A DNA stretch of 64,000 nucleotides, from contig VUYV01000053.1 in NCBI GenBank assembly GCA_008711295.1, positions 3,320,620 through 3,384,619 of the forward strand, in the 5' to 3' direction. Positions 1 through 13,100 of this stretch are shown piece after piece (positions within the stretch are counted from its first letter, which is position 1; the number at the start of each line of letters is the position of its first letter). Origin of the DNA: Anarhynchus alexandrinus. Its lineage: Eukaryota; Chordata; Aves; Charadriiformes; Charadriidae. The position numbers were made by a program, and so were the translations under genes. The notes under the pieces are model-generated. The model was not told the DNA's origin and did no database searches. It worked only from the letters and a program-made list of their open reading frames with translations.

Positions 1-3000
1 TCTTTCAGTGCATAAATCCTGATTTTGATCTTAGTAAAGTTAATAGAAACTGTGACCTTGTTTGCAATGGAAGCAAAATCTGGTGTTAGTTTTTTGCAAT
101 CCCTTTCAAAATTTAGAGTTTTTTTGATATACACCTGAAAAGCTAAATCCAGCGAACACTTATTCAAAGCTGCAGCCTCTTTAGAATATATGAGAGGTAC
201 GTCAGGGAGCTAGAGAGATGTTTCAAAGGCTTCCAAAACCAAGCAGTCCTTACTTGGCCTAGCACAGGCAGTACAACACTTTCTCCTTGGGGACATGTTG
301 TGGATGAAAACTGTAATATAGGTTATGTTCTTCTTTTAGTCTTTTTCCTTAAGTTTGATTTTGGCCAAATTCTCATTATTTACTTCAGTGCAAAGTTTCA
401 GAGAGACAATTTGTTAATCTGATTTCTAGTTTAGGTGCAAATTTTGTACTGAACCATCTGCTATAATTAAATTATTTCTATACTTGCTGTGGTTTGATTC
501 AAGAGGCTTTCTGCTGACACAGATAATATGACCAGTTACCCAGTATGCTGTATTGCTTACCTCATTCAAATTCAGTATCTATTTCCAGGCAGGAGAGATT
601 CTCTTAAACTGAAGAGAGTTGTTCATTCACAAGTGAAGATCAGTGGTGTTGAATTATTCCTTGTAAACTACTGGTACATATCTGATCACTAGGGCCATTG
701 TCTGAGTAAGAACTAGTGAGTGATTTGTAGACTATTTTTCAGCTGACTGTAGGTCTTTATGATTGTAGGACCAGAGACTAACCTGTCTCTTCATTTTATG
801 AAAGTATCAGACACTATGAACTTCATTCTCCGTTCACAGGGTAAAAGACACTTGAATTTAAAAGAATGAGCACAAGAGGTCCTCCTTCAGGTTTCAGACC
901 TAGGATAGAACAGGTCTTTTGTGTTTTCCACTTCACTGATTAAAAACAAAAGCAAAGAAAAAAAAGCTGTGGAACTGCATTATTCTGGATCAGACAAAAT
1001 ATCTTCTACATCCATCAATTTGGAAATAACTGAAAGGATATTGCTGCTTATTTATTTTTGTGTTTGAAACTATGTAGTGTAAAAACATTGTGGATGCCTG
1101 TGAGAATTGAGAGAACTGATCACTTGGAATTGAAACTCCAACCATTGTGAAATGAAATAGTTGAAAAGCTATCATTTTTTTCCTAAGAGTAACATTGATT
1201 TTCTCATTTAGGAGCGTATAGCATTTATGTACTCTTGGAGAAATGGGTTTGTTTCGAAGAAATTTTTTGTTTCAATAGGATGGCCTAGAATTAAAAGACT
1301 TACAAATGCCTTAGATGCTTTTGAAATCAATATTCTTGCCTACTGTACAGGATCACTGCTGAAGGTGAGCATGAATAATGAAAAAAGAAAATATTACTAG
1401 AGAACTATAAGCTGAAATCAGTGATCTGGCTAAAGTAGTAATCTTGACATTGAGGTTCCAGGACCTGAATTGCAGTGAAAAAGCAAGAATTCAGGAAGTA
1501 ATTCAATTTTTTTGAGTGCTATGGATATTTAGGACCAGAAGAAAAAACATTAAGAACTTGAGTTACTTGAAAACTTAGACCCAAGAAGGTTCTGAGACAA
1601 CAAAGGTCTTTTTTAATTAATAGTGCCTAATCAATAATAATTCTTCTGAGAACTGACTGCTTGTTTTATGCAGGTAGATGCAGCAGAAGAGTCAAAGCTA
1701 ACTTGGCCAGTGCCACAGATGACGTGTGCTTGAAAAAGCAAATAAAACCCCAAACCAAAAACACAACAGGAATAAAAGCAAGTGTTCGTAATATACCATT
1801 ATCTGTTCAGTCATCCATTGTTCGAAATAAAAGGGAAATGCTAATCTCTGGGAATGGATAAAGGTTCTTTTAAGATAGCTGTACTATTTAATATCTTGCA
1901 GTAGAGGTACTGGTGCAATTTTGCATACATTACAAGATGTGCGGAAAAGATACAGAAGCATAAGCTGACCTTTAATGGGAGGAAAGATTGCAAATGCTGA
2001 TCACAAGTAATGTCAGAAGGGTACTCAGAAAGTGCTATCAAAGACGTTCAGTTAGAAAGCTTTTGCCTAGTAAAGCAGAATTCCATAGAGATAATAGAAA
2101 CTTCAACTGGCAAAAATTCTGATGTAATTTACCTGGACTTGATAAACTTAGCTTTCATCACATTACTGCAGAAAAGAATAATGCACCATGTCAGCAAAAA
2201 ATACTAGTAAGCAAAGTTGTGGAGTGCACAGAGAAGTACGCTGGGGACCACAAAGAATGCTCGTGCACGGAAACAATAGGATTAATAAATTAGCACCTCT
2301 GTTCTCCTCTGTTGTATCATACAGCTCACAGATCTGTTGTTGGGGGTGGGGTGGTTTGTTGTGGTTTTTTTTTTTTTTAAGAAAAATGGGTTAGTTGATA
2401 TTGCTATACATTACAGAAGGTTCTTCCCAGGGTTTTTTTAATAATATATGAAGTATTTCCACTTTATGTTTTATGTATCATGTTAACATTACCTTTTGTA
2501 CTTGCCTCTCAGCCGTTGGCTTATCCTCTTCGTCTTGAATTCTGTTGCATTTCTATATGACTAAATCCTAATTTGACATCATTATAGTCTTTCTTGGTTA
2601 TTTTGTTCACTGTTTATATGTTTGTTATTGATATAGGAGGAGAGGGATTTATATCTGCTGCGTCTATAGTTTGACTGGAAACTATTCAGCATTTTGTTAA
2701 ATAGGTGAGGCTGATGCAGGAAAAGAGGCCAAGTGGAATATCAAAGAAGTTGGGTTTCAGGCTATTTAAAGTTAACATCTTCTTTTGATTTCTTTGCATT
2801 TTATAAGATTCAAATCATGGTTACTCCACTTGTGATGGTCACTGTAAGAACTTTCTTCCCTAGTTCACGTTTTTAAGGCAATTTGCCCAGAATATCTGTA
2901 GTAGAAAAACTTTATTGAAAATGTAATTGAAACAAACTGTTGTGAGGAAGTGCAGTGCCTAAGAATTTAAAATTATCAGAGCATTTCAAGCTCTCATGTA

Positions 3001-6000
3001 GTGTTTTAATTTAGAAGAGATTAGAGTTGTTAGCCTGACTATTATACAATAGTTCAAAATTGTTCTCATCTGGGAAATAAAAATGCACACACATTTCCAG
3101 GCATTTTTTTTTCTTGTGTTAGAATATGTAACTTTTTGTATGGATAGTTTTGGCCAAAAGGATTTCAACAAGTTAAAACATCAAAATATTTGAAAACATG
3201 AAGGTGAAATACTGCTGAGCTTCTAGGTGATAAGCCTGGCACTGAATTTTGGATTCAGATTCTGTGCTTTTCACGTTGAACACTAAGCGGATTAAAGGTA
3301 ACACTGCCTTTCGTGCTCGGTTCAGTTCAGGGGTATAGGCTTACAACATCTGTTACACACACCCAGTGAGCTGGTGCCAAAGGGCTTTGGAGCTAAACCC
3401 CCTGAAATATACTGGCTGTTGTGTTTTAGAAGCTACTACTGACTTTTGCAATGGTTGACTAATAGCCTGATCTTGGAGCATAAAGTTGTTCCACTCAGAG
3501 ATCTCACTCAAGCACTTTGTAAATGAGCACTACTTGTGTGGAGTGATGAGAGTTGTTTCCTCCCCATGGGTACTTGGCCCCCTGAAAGCAGTAAAGGAAT
3601 ACCACAGAGGGACCAGCTATCTTCAGAAAGGAATATGGCTTCTAGCTCAGCATCAGTGAAGTGGTATTCCCTGGCTTGAGGCCATCGGCCATGTTGCTAC
3701 CAACGCTGTAAACGCCTCGTGATCCCTTCAACAGAGACGTGCCGGCCTTGGGACAGCACACCTGTGCTACGCTGCGTGGTGCTCACAGCCAGCGGGGCCT
3801 TGCAGAACACCCAGCCTTGGGATCTCGTTAAGGGGCCGTAGGTAATGTACACTCTGCCCTCCCCAAGGTGGAGCCGGCTGTACTCCACCTAGAGGGAGCT
3901 TTTGATGTCTGGACTGAATGACTCCTCTTAGGTCTTGGTTGTACTAGAGCATTGTTGTCAACACCGTAGCAGTTGAGAACTGCTAGAAGCTGTACCTGCT
4001 GTCCACAGGGGAAAGCAGTAGCTGTCTCTGGCCTTGGACGTGATGTGACTGGAGAAAAGTGTGCTTCATCTTACTCAGTTATATCTTAATCATTTCAGTG
4101 GTACTTCACAAGTGTCCATGTATTTTTATTCTTGTAACAAAAACGCATTAAGTGGCTGTCCTGAGGCCACATACTCACAGTACCCTGATACTCCATATGC
4201 TACTTTAGTGTTGAGTTGAAATATTTTTTAAAACTGAAATTAACTTCCCATTTTCTGTTAACAATAATTTTCTGACAGATGGAATAGGGTAAAAATTTGC
4301 ATAGTTCAGTTGATTTTCATCTCAAAAATACATAGTGCAATCAAAAAAGAAGGACAGGGCTTTCCTTTGCTAAGTTGAAAATGTTTTTAATGAATGCCTT
4401 TGGAGAAATAAAACAGCTGTGTTGGGTACCTGCAGTGTCTCATAATCTAATACTATTTAAGCATTTCACATTTTGTAAGCGCATTAATTTGAAATAGATC
4501 AGAGTTGCATATTATGTAGCAATTACTAGAGTTATCCATATTTTAAAGATGTCTCTTCTCATTGCAAATTGGAATTTCAATCAGCAGTTTTTAAAACCAA
4601 TTGTCGCTTACAATATAAATTCAGCATAAAACCAACATAGTTATTGGAACACATGTATAGCACTTGGAGATTGATGTAGTAATTGTCGGATTGTTGTCAA
4701 TTTAAACATTCTTTTGATTGATGTTATACTATGTCATTTGTTACTTCATCAGGGTTAAAGTTCTGAAGATCAGATTTTTGTTTCTCAAATTCTTGACAGT
4801 ATGTGATTAACTGTTAGAGAAGGTAGTTAATACAGTAGATGGAAGATTCGCTTTATAATTTCTTTAGTTTTATTGATAATTTTATTATGTCATTCCATTA
4901 ATTGAAGTCATCCACTGGCTCATTTAGAATTCATGGACCAAATTCAGTCCCCATGAAAGCATATTTAACTCCCTCTGTAATTACATGAGCTGTAGTACTT
5001 TCACAGCATTCATTCAAATTCTGATCAGCAATTCAGTTTCAGCTTAGTTTCTCTCTGGTATTGTTCACCACTTGCAGAGTAGGGTTATTTGCAGAAATGT
5101 TTATGGAATGATTGTATCCACAGTGTGTTTCTGTGAATAAGGGTGGGTTTTTTTCTTTTGTTAATTAACCATCATTTGTCCAATGAGGAAGCAGAGAGAA
5201 TATCAGAAATTATTTGTTCACATAAAATCTTGATTGAATATTTATAAGTAACTGAAAAAAAATCTGCATTGATTTGTAAGCCAAGAAAAGAGCTATGTTT
5301 GTCAGATAATTTGTTTGAAATCAGCAATCAGACTAGCTCTTAGCAAGAGCTGAGTTCAATCTAAACCTGGTTATATTTACAGAGTAGAGGTATTTTCCCC
5401 AAAAGAAAATATGGGATACTAGGTACTTTAATTTAGCATTGTTTCAAGAACCAATGGATAGAAACTAAAGCCAGCTGGATACAAATTCGGAATACAGTGC
5501 GTGTGCCTATCAAAGCAGATGAATAGACATCATAAGAAGCAGTGACAGTAACTGTTGAAGTAATCAAAGATGATGCAGTTTTGGAAACTATAATTTAATA
5601 TGATACAAGTTATTTGACTTAGAGGTAAGCAGGTGGAAGTATATAGTTCGTGGCATATGGAAGATCAAAGTAAAGAGACGGCCCTCTGGCTTGCAAATCT
5701 ACTAACGTGTCTACTAACTAAGTGGCAATCACAGCTACAACTTCTTTCCATTTTGATTCAATTTAGAATATACAGAAATGACACCAAATGTTACAGTAGA
5801 AGAACAATTATATGCCTTTAAAGAAATTGGTAATTTTTTTTTAATGTGGTTTTGTAACATAAAGAACCTTATAGGTTTAAAAATAGTTGCTTAAAAATTT
5901 CTTGAATCATTTGCCTTCCTTTTTTTTTTTTTTTTTAAAGTTTGATTAAACAAATTCAACAGGGGTAGCTCTGCTATGCCAAGCCTATCTGCTCAGCTGG

Positions 6001-7605
6001 CTGTCCAGAAAGGCTTAGAGCAATCAAGTGAAAAAGCTGATGAATGCATTTAAGTCATTCAGATGTTACTACAATATTAACTTTGTATTTGTTTAGCAGG
6101 AAACTGCACTGATTGCGAACATTGGAGCTTTGTTGCTTTTGCTATGTTAAAGATGTAGTGATTTATTCAGCATTCGTATTCCACTCAGCGTTTATTTTTA
6201 GTGCTTTCGAACTCTGAAATTACCCTTAACATTGTGAGGTCTACATTGACTGACTCATTAATGGCATCAATTTTGGAAGGAAAAAATAGCAGTACCACTT
6301 ATGAACTCACAAGTTTTGTTAAAATATCAAGTTTAAATAAAAAAATGGAGAAAACTGAGATAGGTTACCACATTAAACCCGGAACTGCTCTAGATCATGC
6401 TGCTTTGCATTTAGAATGGAGGTGTGTCACCAAAGGGCAGGGACAGAACTCCGTATGTAAGAAGGAGATCATGCCAGTGATGGTAAGTCAGAGCTGTGAA
6501 TTTCAGGTCGGTTTTGGGTTTTAGTCAAATCTTCTATTTTCTATTAACACCAAATGCTTAAATTTTTCATTGTCTTCAAATGTGTTCACATGAGGAAATC
6601 TCCCATTGTTCGAATAGAAATTATTAAATACCACTGCATTAGTGCAGCACAATGTGATAAAAAAGGTTTCCCTTGTTATAATGTGCCTGCACAGTGTTTT
6701 CATAACATGGGCATACAGTGGGTACCAACTGACTTCAAAATGTTGTGAGATGTCAGCATTATATAAGCACCATACAATTATGTAGTGTTGCTAGATAGAA
6801 TTATGACAATGACTGACTAATCTTTTTTTTTTTATTTATTTGTGTCCAATGTAGTCATGACACTAAGTCCTTTTACCTATTGGATTGATTTAAACTTATC
6901 ATCCAGTTTAACCTTTTTCTTGTTAGTAACTGTGAATTTTGGGTTTTTTTTAAGAATTTCCGAAGCAGTCAGATTGCTTTTTTCCCAGATTACATTTTTT
7001 AATTCAATATGATAAGTAACAGAAGTAATTGCAAGTGTTTGCAGAACGATGGACTGGGAGAATTGGGACCTTCTCGAGCACTCAAGGCAAATTTGAAGAT
7101 AACTGTCAAGTGAGCTGAATGTTATTCTGCCAGATGTGTGACGTACATGGTTAATACTCTGAAGTACCTCATTTCCCACTTTCAACAGCAGCCATGCTGA
7201 ATAATTATGGATCGACTGTTTGCTGCAGAATGCCCATTTATGGCTTCTAAATATATTTTTAATACCCTATGTAGCTTGTTTTCAACTAAAGTAAAAGCTG
7301 CCCACTGTAGACTCCATTCATAACTGCACATAACTAATGTGAAGGAATATTGTAATCTTAGAAGTACTACCTGAGATGATAACTCTGTAGTTATAGTCAC
7401 TAAGAGGGAAAAAAACAACACAAGAACTGTGGCAGGTTTGATCTTTCTCTTTGACTTCCTTGGTACTCTTCAAACTTCTAAAAATCAATGCTGATTAACT
7501 TTTTTGTTAATCACACAAACATTACTTCTTACGATTCTTCCTGTCCCTCCAACTTTGTTGTTCTCCAGATGTTTGCATTCTTATACTTACGGGAAGCTAT
7601 TTCCC

Positions 7606-7697
7606 AGAATCACAGAACGGTTGAGGTGGGAAGGCACCTCCGGAGATCATCTAGTCCAACCCGCCTGCTCAAGCAGGGTCAGCCAGGGCAAATTGCC
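7606..7697 (-). mobile_element. CR1 LINE 3'-end fragment
   Basis: The + strand reads GAATCACAGAACGG, TTGAGGTGGGAAGG, then GATCATCTAGTCCAACCC and CTGCTCAAGCAGGGTCAGCC. This is the familiar avian CR1 3' end read in reverse complement: the ATTCTGTG-type terminal word is at the low-coordinate side, so the element lies on the minus strand. It is strongly 5'-truncated (about 90 bp), as most CR1 copies are. It is the clearest marker that the genome is a bird or a near relative. Confidence 0.9.
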
Positions 7698-10130
7698 ATC
7701 TCACAATACTTTCTTTTCCTATTCTGTCTGTACAAAGCAGATGAAACGCAGCTCATCTTGGGCAAGTGAAGAGTCCTCTGTATGAGCACATGTAAGTGGC
7801 ATTGAAATAATTCTGTCTCTTCCTGTATTTGCCAACTCCAAGCCAAGAATTGTGTCTGGCCAAGGCTGAAGAAAAATTCCTATCAGGAAAAAAGTTCCAT
7901 GGCCTCAGGTAACCATCACTTTCCTAAAAGGCTAAAAGTTACCCAAGAATTGAGAAGGATATCAAAGAAACACTAATATTTCTGACACCTGTTGTTAGCT
8001 CCCTACTGTGAGCAAGCCAAGCATTAAGGATGTAAGGTAACTTTAATCAAATGGAGTAACCCATAAAACTGTTTCATCTTCAGTACAAAACAGTAGCAGC
8101 TGTGATTCAGTAGCGTGTACAACAATCGGGATGAGGCCCCCCAGGTGATAGTGACAGATAAGCTCTGAGTGCTTTAGGCTAACAGGACAATGACTGTAGC
8201 TCTAATTTCAGTAAGGCTAGCCCAAGGATTGCAGTCAGTGCCTAAGGAAACATTATCTGGCTAACCCCCATGAAACGTGGATCAGGCTTTAAATGCAGAA
8301 CAGCTTCAGACAAGTCACATACTTTGTGCAACCAGGGAACCAAATCTGGTGACCCGTGTGCTGTAGAGAATGAAAGGTCAGTAACAGTTTTATTGAGAGG
8401 GCAGATCACTTCATGTACATATTCTGAGATAATGAAATTTGAGGGAGTTTGAGTTCATTAGTATTAAGTTGATTGTTGAGGGAAGAAAGCATCAAAACAG
8501 TGTCAATAAAGAGCAGTACTCCTGTGAATAGGAAACATTTTGTATCACAAGTGCAAATGGATGCAAGTCATCTAAGAAATGCTAATTAGTTAAAAGGATT
8601 CCCTTGCAAAAACAGGCTTTGTGCAGAAGATTCAGGAGTGCTTATGAAGAGATGCTTAGGGAGGGACGTCAGCATTTGACCTCTCCTACTCAAAGACAGA
8701 ACAGCTAAGTGAAAAACCTACATTAACGTATGTGAAAAGGCTTGCTTAGGAGCAGTTGTGCATGCATGAAGTTCAGATCTTACAAAACGGAAGAACTTTT
8801 TCTCCAGGTTTGTAAACTAAAAGCTGGAAAGCTGGATCAGTGATGTGAACACGTTGCTCCACTTCTCTGATGCGAAAACTGATGGGTCTACATGGACTTA
8901 GATTGTTTTTCTGCCCTGTCTTCAACACATTTTTCTTCCCTTCAATGACTACAAGCACAAAATTATAATAAATCTCTACAGTCAGATCTTAACAGGTCAG
9001 ATTGTGCTCGACACTATGTCGGGATCAGGTACATTAGTCTGATTCAGTGTCTCAGATGAGGCAATAGCCTGTCACCTCAGCTTTCCCATTCATCTCCCAA
9101 GTTGTTCTTTGAATGTTGCAGGAGTAAAATTTTCTGGTACCTGCATTTAGGGCCGATGCGGTTTGGTTCACAAGGAAAGGGCTCTGTTGGCTTGAAGCAG
9201 ACCATGAGATTTCATCTGAAATTTCCAAGAAGTTGGTAGTGTAATTTTTAACTCTCCAAGTTTCTTTCCTGGTGTGATTCTGACAAGTATAAGTCATGGA
9301 GTGAATTGTACTGGAGATTCTCTGACAAATTGCTCTCCTGTCACTCTGGTTATCAGCATAACAACAGTGCTTTTTGAAGAGGAGCATGCCGAAGGAAATA
9401 ACTTGTAGTTAGTTGTAGTTCTGTCCTCCAGATGCGTACCAAGGAAGGATCTGGACCAGTAGTTTGTTGACTGAAAATCCGACATTTTACTCCAGTCTGT
9501 TTTTGTTTGGGGGAAAAGGTATATATAATTAATGTGACTTTAAGTTAAATTTAGCTCTGCAAATGCTCTTTTGTGGTTTTGCTACACTTAATTCATGTCA
9601 CAGACCAACATAATATGTAGAATATAGAGAAACCTACTCAGTGAAATAGGTTTTCCCATGTAGTAATCTTCTTGTAAGCAGAAGTTCAGTGTAGGAGAAA
9701 TCTCCCTTTACCTGAAAAATCCAAGATCCTTGAAGCAGTGTGAGGCCAGCACATGTCTACCACAGAACGGTAAGATTTCCAAAACCCACAGCAGGAGACT
9801 GCAGACATCACGATCTGTGGTCACCTGCTCCGTTGACATACTGACGAAACTCAGGACGTGGCTGCTGGTTCAGTGAATTACACAAAGCTTTGTGGTCACA
9901 ACAGCCCAGTTGTGGAGAGGACGGGATGCGAGTATTGAATTGTCTCTTTCATAAGCTTCTGCACAGGCTGCCTGGGCCTTGGAGCTGAGTGTCTAGGAAT
10001 TGGGAGGGTCGCTCCCCTCCTTCCGGACAGTTTGGCGTGGGTGCATGGGTCAGGGCTGCGGCCGTGTGTCTCCCCTTGGCAGTGCCTAGCACAGCATCTC
10101 CTCAGTCGTGAGCATGGGCCATCCACCCCT

Positions 10131-10156
10131 GGGAAGGAGGGGAGGAGCGGGGAGGG
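10131..10156 (+). other. G-quadruplex motif in a GC-rich patch
   Basis: Four G runs of 3, 4, 4 and 3 are separated by loops of 5, 6 and 1. This meets the usual G3+ N1-7 rule on the + strand, which is also the coding strand of the host gene, so the motif would be present in the pre-mRNA. Confidence 0.55.
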
Positions 10157-13100
10157 AGCGGTTAATTCCCAAACCCCTATTTCTCCGCTGCACGCCCCTG
10201 CACTCCTAGGGGGGATCTGGTCCTAGAGGGCCCATGGGGGGACACAGATTTGCGCTTTGTGGAGAATCAACTGTGCAAAATGGTACAAATCGCTAAATAG
10301 TTTATTGTACAATGTAATAATCCTTCTTAGTGTTTTTATTCATACACAAATTAGGAGGTTGCTAACATCAGGAACTGTTGTTGTTTTAGAACAATCAAAA
10401 AGATGTTGTAAAATGAATGTACTTAAGAGAGTCCTGAAAGAACTGTATTATTTATATTGCAAATATTCATTGACTTCTAATTATGATTGACTGATGTGCC
10501 TAGTTTTTATATTAATTCTAAACAGCAAGACAGAGGGCTTTTTCTTGTCTTTACGTCTGTGTCCTGCAGATATGTTATAGGATAATCTACTTCAGATAAT
10601 AAAGTAGAATCTCCTAAGACAGGCAGAAAATGCAGGGGAAAAATCTGTGACGTAATCTGCCTTTCGTGGGGAAGGCGGCTTAGCCTCACAGCCTAGGGAT
10701 AGCTCGGCAGCCTGAACCTCAGCACAGCTATTTTAGCTATTCACTGTTGCACTTGAAGGTCATTTAAACAACCTGGTTTTGGAATTGTTGGTTTTACTTT
10801 GCTGCCTCATCCACCTGATGAGCTGTTACTCTGAAAAGCTGAGTCTCTTCTCCTTGGCCTGTGGGTACCTGTAAGGCCTAATTTTATATGTGAGCCTTCA
10901 CGGCATGATTGAAAGCCCCATAAATCAAGCCCTAATGAATGAAAACAGGGGGGGAGGTATCGTACTGTTTGCACAATTAAGCAAGGTGCCTTTGCATATC
11001 ATAGTATTTACTGTTTCATTTCTTACCAAGGTTTACAGCCTGCTTTGTGCAAGGGGCACAATATGAAGTTGGCAGTGTTCTTTGTCATAGACGAAATGAA
11101 GCCCACTCCTCACTCAAGAGCAGTAAGGGTTCCCACACACATAGGACAGTTGAATTGGCATTAATGTCCTGCTTGACATGAAAGCAATTTTCTGCTTTTT
11201 AAACAGTTTTATTTATTTATTTGTTCCTAGTCTAGACAGTCTTTTTAAGACTTAAGTGCTCATGGTAAAAAATCTTTGTGTATGGTTACTTCTAATGTCC
11301 TTCCTCATTTCCATCTTTCCTTTAAAAAATGTCATTAGCACTAAAAGTATGTTCAGTGATGAAAATGTATCAGGTGATGCTTTTCTTTGCCTTTTTCTTG
11401 GTGACCAGAAGAGCAGAAGAAAGGAGGAGTCTCTGGGATGTGAGTACAGTATTCCAGCCTGAGACACGTTTCGATTTTCTTTGCAGAGCTTTGTGAACTT
11501 TGCAATTTATTCATGAACACAGGCAGGATCGAAGCCACAGTTTTTGATGAGGTCGTAGTATACAGACTCTTCATTTAAATTCTAGATGCTGACTTTTTTC
11601 TGTGAGTGTCATTTGCTGTCACCCTGCAAACAGTGGAGCCACTACTTCAAGACATTTGGTGGGCAGGAAAAGTGCCATTTCTATTAAGGCACATATATTT
11701 CTCCACTTGCCTTGGAAGGCTTAAAGACGTTCAGGAAAGAAATTTCCTTTTAGGATACAATTGGGTTGGATAAAATTTCATGAGCTTCTGTCAGTCTCTA
11801 CAGAGAGATCAACAATAAAGATTGAAACAAATCAGTTGAAGTGATGGACTTTGTCACTTGAAATACATCCTCTACAGCCAAGGAATAATGTTTTTACTTT
11901 TTGTAGGCCTGTGTATTTAAGGATTTGCTTTTATTTTGATGATGCCCATTTAAAATATCAGAAATCATTTTCCTCAGCTTAATGGGCTTAACTTGGTTTA
12001 AGAGGGGAAATACTACTGAACGTGCCAGGCTGGGAACACTGAGTAACTTTCCTTTGTTCTCCATGGGACTGAGAGGTGCACTAATCTGCACCTTTCATCC
12101 CTATCCACTGAAAAACCACACCAAAGGCACTCATCTGTTAAAGCAATTAGCACAAACTTAAAGCAAAATGTAAGTGGCACTCTGACCTTTTATAAAAAGA
12201 GAAAAGCTCAACCGTTGATGACAGAAGTGACCAACAAAAAAATGGCACAGGTGCTCTCTGCTCTTTGTTTTCTTTGGTGACTATCAGTTATGTCTGCACC
12301 ATCAGTATTCAAACTAACTCATCCTCCATTAATCTACTGTTGTGAAGTTGGCTGTTAAGTCACATAAGTCATTTAAAGAAAAGGAAATCACAACATAGAC
12401 ATCAGATGTCTGAAAATTTATTTATATTATCACAAAGTACTGGTTCTTTTAAATATTAAATGTATGGCTACTAAACCCGGCAGAGATTTCATTTGTTATA
12501 GAGTAGTTTATTAAAAATCATGCTAGTGAGCATGAAAGTAGGCCATATATATTATTTGCCTGTTCTGTAATTATAGACTGTGTATGACATGAAAAACTGA
12601 GGCAAAACCTCTGCAAACTTTAATATTGTCAGGGTTTTACTCTGAAAAATGACTGATTCTCACCTGAGAAAGGACTACAGAAGTATCCACTGAGTATCTC
12701 AAGCAGCAGAGCTTGGTAAGAGAAGTGCTTACCACTGAAATTGCAGCACTAAATGTTCTGTATGTAGAAATGCATAAATACCTGCAAGTAATCAGCCTTT
12801 GAGATTGAGTTCCCAGATGGCAGTATGTCACACTCTCAGCTGTACGACAATTCCTGAAACCATGTGAGAGACTAAAACCTGAAGGAAATTGTTTATGCGA
12901 GCGGTGTACATCTGTGCTGAGTTTCTCTTGCACTTATGTGTTTCAACAAAGTAAAATTTTTTTCCCTTGTTTTGGTGTTTATTTTGAGGTCCTCTGCTGC
13001 ACTGCAGAGGTTTTTCAAACTAGTCACTGTGTTAGAATATCGGTAGTACTTCAGATAGCTAGTGCTGCTCATCTCATGGGTCACCACATGGCATTCCTAA

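Noticed and set aside
4144..4182. MIR-like words (ATTAAGTGGCTGTCCTGAGG, CCACATACTCAC)
   Set aside because: Only one short block resembles the MIR core; the expected flanking words are absent, so chance is as likely.
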